A stretch of 10,045 bases of DNA from Planctomycetota bacterium (GTDB lineage Bacteria > Planctomycetota > SZUA-567): contig JAJBTL010000384.1 of NCBI GenBank assembly GCA_020860865.1, forward strand, positions 1 to 10,045. Direction: 5' to 3'. The position numbers and the translations under genes were made by a program. Positions within the stretch are counted from its first letter, which is position 1. Every line of letters begins with the position of its first letter. The notes under the pieces were generated by a model, which ran no database searches, was not told the origin of the DNA, and saw nothing but the letters and a program-made list of their open reading frames with translations. Below are positions 7,329 through 10,045 of the stretch, piece by piece.

Positions 7329-8269
7329 TGGAAATCGAGTTTTCGGAAGCGCCACGGTCGTTTCCCCCGGAAACGCTTGAGGAAATCGCCCGGACGTGGA
7401 ACGCCAACGCCGTTGGCCACCACGCGTTTTTCCCATGGACGGGCGAACTCCTCGCCCGGCAACTGACCGACCGGAACGGCGCCGCCGTCGGCCGCTTCGT
7501 CCTGGCCCGGACCGGGCACGGCGACCTGATCGGCTTTGCCCACGTCAACCAGATCCGGGAGGACGGCTATCCGTCGGCCGGGGATGTCGAGGTCCTCCTC
7601 GTCGACTCGGGGTACCGGAAGCGCGGCATCGGCACCGGCCTTCTCGAACGGGCGGTGGCGCTGGCGAAAGGCTTTCGCCCGGCGCCCGGCTTTATTGACG
7701 CCCTCGGGGCCTGGCCGTTCGGCTATGGTTTTACCGGGATGGTGGACGGATCGGAACGGTCCGGCGTGTTTCTCCGGGAAGAGGCGGCCTACCGGCTGTT
7801 CAGGCGGAACGGGTTCGAACCGGTCCGGCCGAGTTTGGTGATGCGGGTCGATTTGAGCCGGGTGACGCCCCGGCCGCTGCCGCCCGGCACCGGATTCTAC
7901 ATTGCCAAACGGACGGAAAACACCTGGCTCGACCGGGTCTTCCGGCAGCGGACGCTGTGGGATCACGAACTGGTGCGGACCGACCGGCGCATCCTGTCCT
8001 GGGCGATTTTCGGCTTTATGGAGGAATTGTCCCGGCAGGAGGGCAGGGCGATTTTCTCCGTGTTCGGCGTCAACACCCCGAAGGACATGCAGGGAAAAGG
8101 CTACGCCGGCATCAACATTTCCCACATGCTCGACCATATTCGCGGCCTCGGCGCCGACCAGGCCGAACTCCACGTCTACGCCGACAACACTCCGGCCCTG
8201 GCCCTGTACCGGGGCCTCGGCTTTACGGTGGTGGCGGAGACGATGATGATGCACCGGAGGCTTGAGTAG
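7328..8269 (+). CDS. Tandem GNAT-domain N-acyltransferase
   Basis: This 313-residue protein has two GNAT (acetyl-CoA-type acyltransferase) domains. The N-terminal domain has motif A around VEVLLVDSGYRKRGIGTGLL (87-106), with the pyrophosphate-binding R97-K-R-G100-I-G102. The C-terminal domain has FGVNTPKDMQGKGYAG (246-261), with the canonical Q255-x-x-G258-x-A260. It continues with ELHVYADNTPALALYRGLGF (280-299), the usual motif B. Two GNAT units in about 310 residues is the architecture of mycothiol synthase MshD, but also of many uncharacterised acyltransferases, so no MshD function is claimed. The ATG at 7328 overlaps the upstream ligase stop (TGATG), implying translational coupling; an in-frame GTG at 7325 is the alternative start. 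The natural inference is that the ligase supplied the activated acyl donor. The ligase is now frameshifted, so coupling may be lost or the GNAT may act alone with a standard acyl-CoA. The convergent peptidase gene ends 14 bp downstream. Confidence 0.85.
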   Translation: MEIEFSEAPRSFPPETLEEIARTWNANAVGHHAFFPWTGELLARQLTDRNGAAVGRFVLARTGHGDLIGFAHVNQIREDGYPSAGDVEVLLVDSGYRKRGIGTGLLERAVALAKGFRPAPGFIDALGAWPFGYGFTGMVDGSERSGVFLREEAAYRLFRRNGFEPVRPSLVMRVDLSRVTPRPLPPGTGFYIAKRTENTWLDRVFRQRTLWDHELVRTDRRILSWAIFGFMEELSRQEGRAIFSVFGVNTPKDMQGKGYAGINISHMLDHIRGLGADQAELHVYADNTPALALYRGLGFTVVAETMMMHRRLE

Positions 8270-8283
8270 TCGCCGCGCCGTCG

Positions 8284-9447
8284 TCACGGCACGATCATGC
8301 TGTCCACATCCTTCGCGAGTGAACTCAGCACTTCCCGTCCCTTCGCCGTGACAAGGACCATGTCCTCCGTCCTGATGCCGCCGGACCCGGGGAAATAGAC
8401 CCCCGGCTCCACCGTGATGATATGCCCCGGTTCGAGCGGTTTGTCCCAGGACGGGCTGAGGCGCGGGTCTTCGTGGACGACAAGGCCGACGCCGTGGCCG
8501 AGGCCGTGGGTGAAGAATTTCCCGAGGCCATATTTCGCCAGCACCGTGGCGGCGACCTGGTGGACGTCCGACCCCGGAACGCCCGGGCCGATGGCGTCGA
8601 TGGCGGCCAGTTGCGCGTCGCGGACGGCGTTGTAGCGTTTTTTCCAGACAGCCGGGATGTCCGACAGCCACAGCGTCCGGGTCAGGTCCGAGTTGTACTG
8701 GCCGAGGTGGGCGCCGAAGTCGATGAGGAGCATCTTGCCGGCGGCCAGCTTTCGGTTCCCGGCGTGGGCGTGGGGAAGGCTGGCGTTCGGCCCGACGGCG
8801 ACGATGGTGTCGAAGGCGGTGCCGCTCGCGCCGTTCCGGCGCATTTCCCATTCCAGATCGTTTTTCACATCCATTTCCGTCATGCCGATTTTCCACCGCG
8901 CCCTGGCGGTGATGAATGACTTTTCGGCACAGGCCAGGGCGTTCCGCATGGCACGGATTTCCCCGGACGACTTGACCGCCCGCTGCCGCGAGATAATCGG
9001 GCCTATGTCCTCCGGCGTCCCAAGGGCCGGGGCGGCGGCCCGGAGCGTGTTCAGGAACTGGACCGTCATATGATTGGCGGTGATGCCGACCGTCTTACTC
9101 CTGAGCTTCCGGAGGATGACGCCGGTGTGGTTGGCCGGACTCCGTTTCCACATCACGACCTCACAGCCCCGGGCCGTGCGTTCGGCTTCTTCCCGGTAGC
9201 GTGGGTCGGTGAGGAGCCAGGTTTTTCCCGACCGGGCGGCGACGATGGCCACCGCGTCCTCCCCGGTGTAGCCGGTGTAATAATAATAGTCCTCGGACCG
9301 GGTGAGGACGGCGGCGCCGCAGCGAATTGTTGACAATTCCCGCCGGAGGACCTCGCGCCGATCGAGGCATGCCGGGGTATTCCCGCCGCTCTGTTCCCGC
9401 CGGTTCTTCTCGGCGATTTTTATAATCGAAGTCGTATCCGTAATCAT
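8284..9447 (-). CDS. M24 family metallopeptidase, aminopeptidase P/Xaa-Pro dipeptidase-like
   Basis: This 387-residue cytosolic enzyme probably removes N-terminal residues preceding proline. An N-terminal creatinase-like domain (about 28-155, with DYYYYTGYTGEDAV) precedes the pita-bread catalytic domain. All five metal ligands are present: D243 and D254 in IDFGAHLGQYNSD, H318 in THGLGHGVGL, E347 in TVEPGVYF and E361 in IRTEDM. The auxiliary histidines of PHAHAG (225-230) are there too. Length and completeness are normal, so it should be active with a Mn/Co dinuclear site. I chose the ATG at 9447 because the upstream stretch to a GTG at 9531 crosses a hairpin and lacks family similarity. However, the GGGAGG ribosome site sits only 1 nt before this ATG, which is unusually tight. 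The gene converges on the GNAT gene (14-bp gap). Its promoter seems to lie in the arm of the palindromic element upstream. Creatinase or prolidase are less likely alternatives within the family. Confidence 0.9.
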   Translation of the reverse strand: MITDTTSIIKIAEKNRREQSGGNTPACLDRREVLRRELSTIRCGAAVLTRSEDYYYYTGYTGEDAVAIVAARSGKTWLLTDPRYREEAERTARGCEVVMWKRSPANHTGVILRKLRSKTVGITANHMTVQFLNTLRAAAPALGTPEDIGPIISRQRAVKSSGEIRAMRNALACAEKSFITARARWKIGMTEMDVKNDLEWEMRRNGASGTAFDTIVAVGPNASLPHAHAGNRKLAAGKMLLIDFGAHLGQYNSDLTRTLWLSDIPAVWKKRYNAVRDAQLAAIDAIGPGVPGSDVHQVAATVLAKYGLGKFFTHGLGHGVGLVVHEDPRLSPSWDKPLEPGHIITVEPGVYFPGSGGIRTEDMVLVTAKGREVLSSLAKDVDSMIVP

Positions 9448-9493
9448 TCCTCCCAACCAACGGTCGCGCGTCTCACCCGCGTCATAAAGAACA

Positions 9494-9520
9494 GGACCAC
9501 ACCGTCGTGCGGTATGGTCC
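9494..9520 (-). promoter_or_regulatory. Leader hairpin upstream of the M24 peptidase gene
   Basis: GGACCACACCG (9494-9504) and CGGTATGGTCC (9510-9520) form an 11-bp stem with a 5-nt loop. One position is C-A on the plus strand but a permissible G-U in minus-strand RNA, which suggests the functional RNA is the peptidase leader. On that strand it is followed by TGTTCTTTA, a poor T tract. It could act as an attenuator, a weak terminator of upstream transcripts, or an mRNA stabiliser. Confidence 0.4.
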
Positions 9521-9532
9521 CGGAAAAACACG

Positions 9533-9560
9533 TTTATAGCAATTTAAGAATTTTCGTGAA
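9533..9560 (-). promoter_or_regulatory. Extended -10 promoter for the peptidase gene, inside the element's left arm
   Basis: On the minus strand TGCTATAAA gives an extended -10 (TG-n-TATAAA, hexamer 9538-9533). TTCACG (9560-9555, four of six) lies 16 bp upstream. The start would be near 9526, giving a leader of about 80 nt that contains the hairpin at 9494-9520. Most of the promoter lies in the terminal arm of the palindromic element. Confidence 0.4.
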
Positions 9561-9679
9561 AATTCCGGGTTAGTCGCATCCAGTCGCTCGCGGGCGCTTT
9601 TTCCAAACCACTGGAAAAATCACCCTACCGCTCCTTCCAGCGCCTAACCCGGATTTTCACAGAATTTCTTAAGTTGCTT
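9537..9679. mobile_element. MITE-like palindromic element with ~36-bp terminal inverted repeats
   Basis: The left arm (9538-9573) begins AGCAATTTAAGAA and ends GTGAAAATTCCGGGTTAG. The right arm (9644-9678) is its inverted copy with about four mismatches and one single-base gap. The core (9574-9643) contains a further stem, TTTTTCCA with TGGAAAAA, around AACCAC. It also has matching GGCGC (9593-9597) and GCGCC (9640-9644). No coding frame fits inside. TA lies directly outside both ends (9535-9536 and 9680-9681), as would follow insertion of a TA-targeting element, although TA is short enough to occur by chance. It lies in the gap between the DUF1573-like gene and the peptidase. Alternatives are a large extragenic palindrome or a bidirectional terminator. 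Confidence 0.6.
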
Positions 9680-9696
9680 TAGGAATCCGGTTGCGG

Positions 9697-10045
9697 TCAG
9701 ATACTGACGGTGACGTCGACATCGACCACGGTCCGCACCGGCTCCAGTATATTCACATAGATGCCGTAGACCAGATTATTCCGCGCCGGCTTGGCGACGG
9801 TCCGGGCTTCGACCAGGATGCGTTCCCCGGCTTCGTAGAACCGTTTCGGTATCCGGACGCCAACGCAGGTGCAGGTGGACGAAATCCGGCCGATCCGGAC
9901 CGCTTCATTTCCCGGCCGCACCACTTCGAACCACTGGGACGGCGCATAATCGCCTTCGTGGTACTGGGGCGGCACATCCAGGGCCGGCACCAGGCGGTAG
10001 CCGCTGGCCTGGACCGATTCGGTCGACGTCACAAGGGCAGGCGTC
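9697..10045 (-). CDS. DUF1573-like protein, C-terminal part, cut by the window edge
   Basis: The frame is open to the window edge, so this is the C-terminal part (about 116 residues) of a longer protein; a GTG at 10032 is an unlikely true start. The segment from FEVVRPGNEAVRIGRI through SSTCTCVGVRIP to the strand-rich end (YGIYVNILEPVRTVVDVDVTVSI) resembles DUF1573. In that domain an Ig-like beta fold carries a conserved S-C-x-C-T-type motif after a strand such as LVIGRVSSSC. DUF1573 proteins are usually exported, of unknown function, and common in Bacteroidetes, Planctomycetes and related lineages. The N-terminal signal peptide would lie beyond the window. The TGA stop at 9699-9697 is 18 bp from the palindromic element, which may serve as its 3' end. 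The two cysteines of the CTC motif could bind metal or be redox active; this is inference. Confidence 0.55.
   Translation of the reverse strand, partial: TPALVTSTESVQASGYRLVPALDVPPQYHEGDYAPSQWFEVVRPGNEAVRIGRISSTCTCVGVRIPKRFYEAGERILVEARTVAKPARNNLVYGIYVNILEPVRTVVDVDVTVSI

Noticed and set aside
9447..9531. GTG at 9531 as the peptidase start
   Set aside because: It has no ribosome site, would begin inside the predicted promoter/leader region, and would add 28 residues encoded across a strong hairpin with no resemblance to the family N-terminus.

Overview
The window comes from a GC-rich bacterial chromosome (about 60% GC by eye) with strongly C/G-biased third codon positions. That bias leaves long, meaningless open frames opposite most genes. 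The gene set is ordinary and heterogeneous. It comprises a cystine-type symporter, a CoA-disulfide-reductase-type flavoprotein, an MFS permease, a CorA ion transporter, a broken ANL-type ligase, a tandem GNAT protein, an M24 aminopeptidase and a DUF1573-like fragment. No ribosomal, tRNA, CRISPR, phage or transposase gene is visible. The taxon cannot be fixed from this. A disulfide-handling flavoenzyme plus a DUF1573-like protein would suit an anaerobe or a PVC/Desulfobacterota-type organism, but that is only a guess.

Layout. Positions 1-2990 hold a plus-strand pair, a TcyP-like cystine symporter (107-1534) and a single-cysteine flavin disulfide reductase (1617-2957). They are probably cotranscribed from a promoter at the window's left edge and would form an import-and-reduce unit for disulfides. 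Weak hairpins at 2965-3021 lie between this pair and a convergent minus-strand MFS permease (3112-4386), whose 3' end carries a degenerate 20-bp tandem repeat. The permease and the plus-strand corA (4788-5771) diverge from a 401-bp intergenic region. This contains the clearest regulatory site in the window: a minus-strand promoter (TTGACA, 16 bp, TATGAT) with a nested palindromic operator over its transcription start.

Positions 5906-8269 hold an adenylate-forming ligase that is broken by a frameshift near 6211. It overlaps a tandem-GNAT acyltransferase by a TGATG junction. The intact ancestor would have been a two-gene unit that activates an acid and transfers the acyl group to an amine.

The right end is on the minus strand. 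It holds a complete M24 metallopeptidase (8284-9447) and the C-terminal part of a DUF1573-like protein (from 9697 past the window edge). Between them lies a 141-bp palindromic element (9538-9678) with roughly 36-bp imperfect terminal inverted repeats and possible TA target duplications. It looks like a MITE, and its left arm appears to supply an outward promoter to the peptidase gene.
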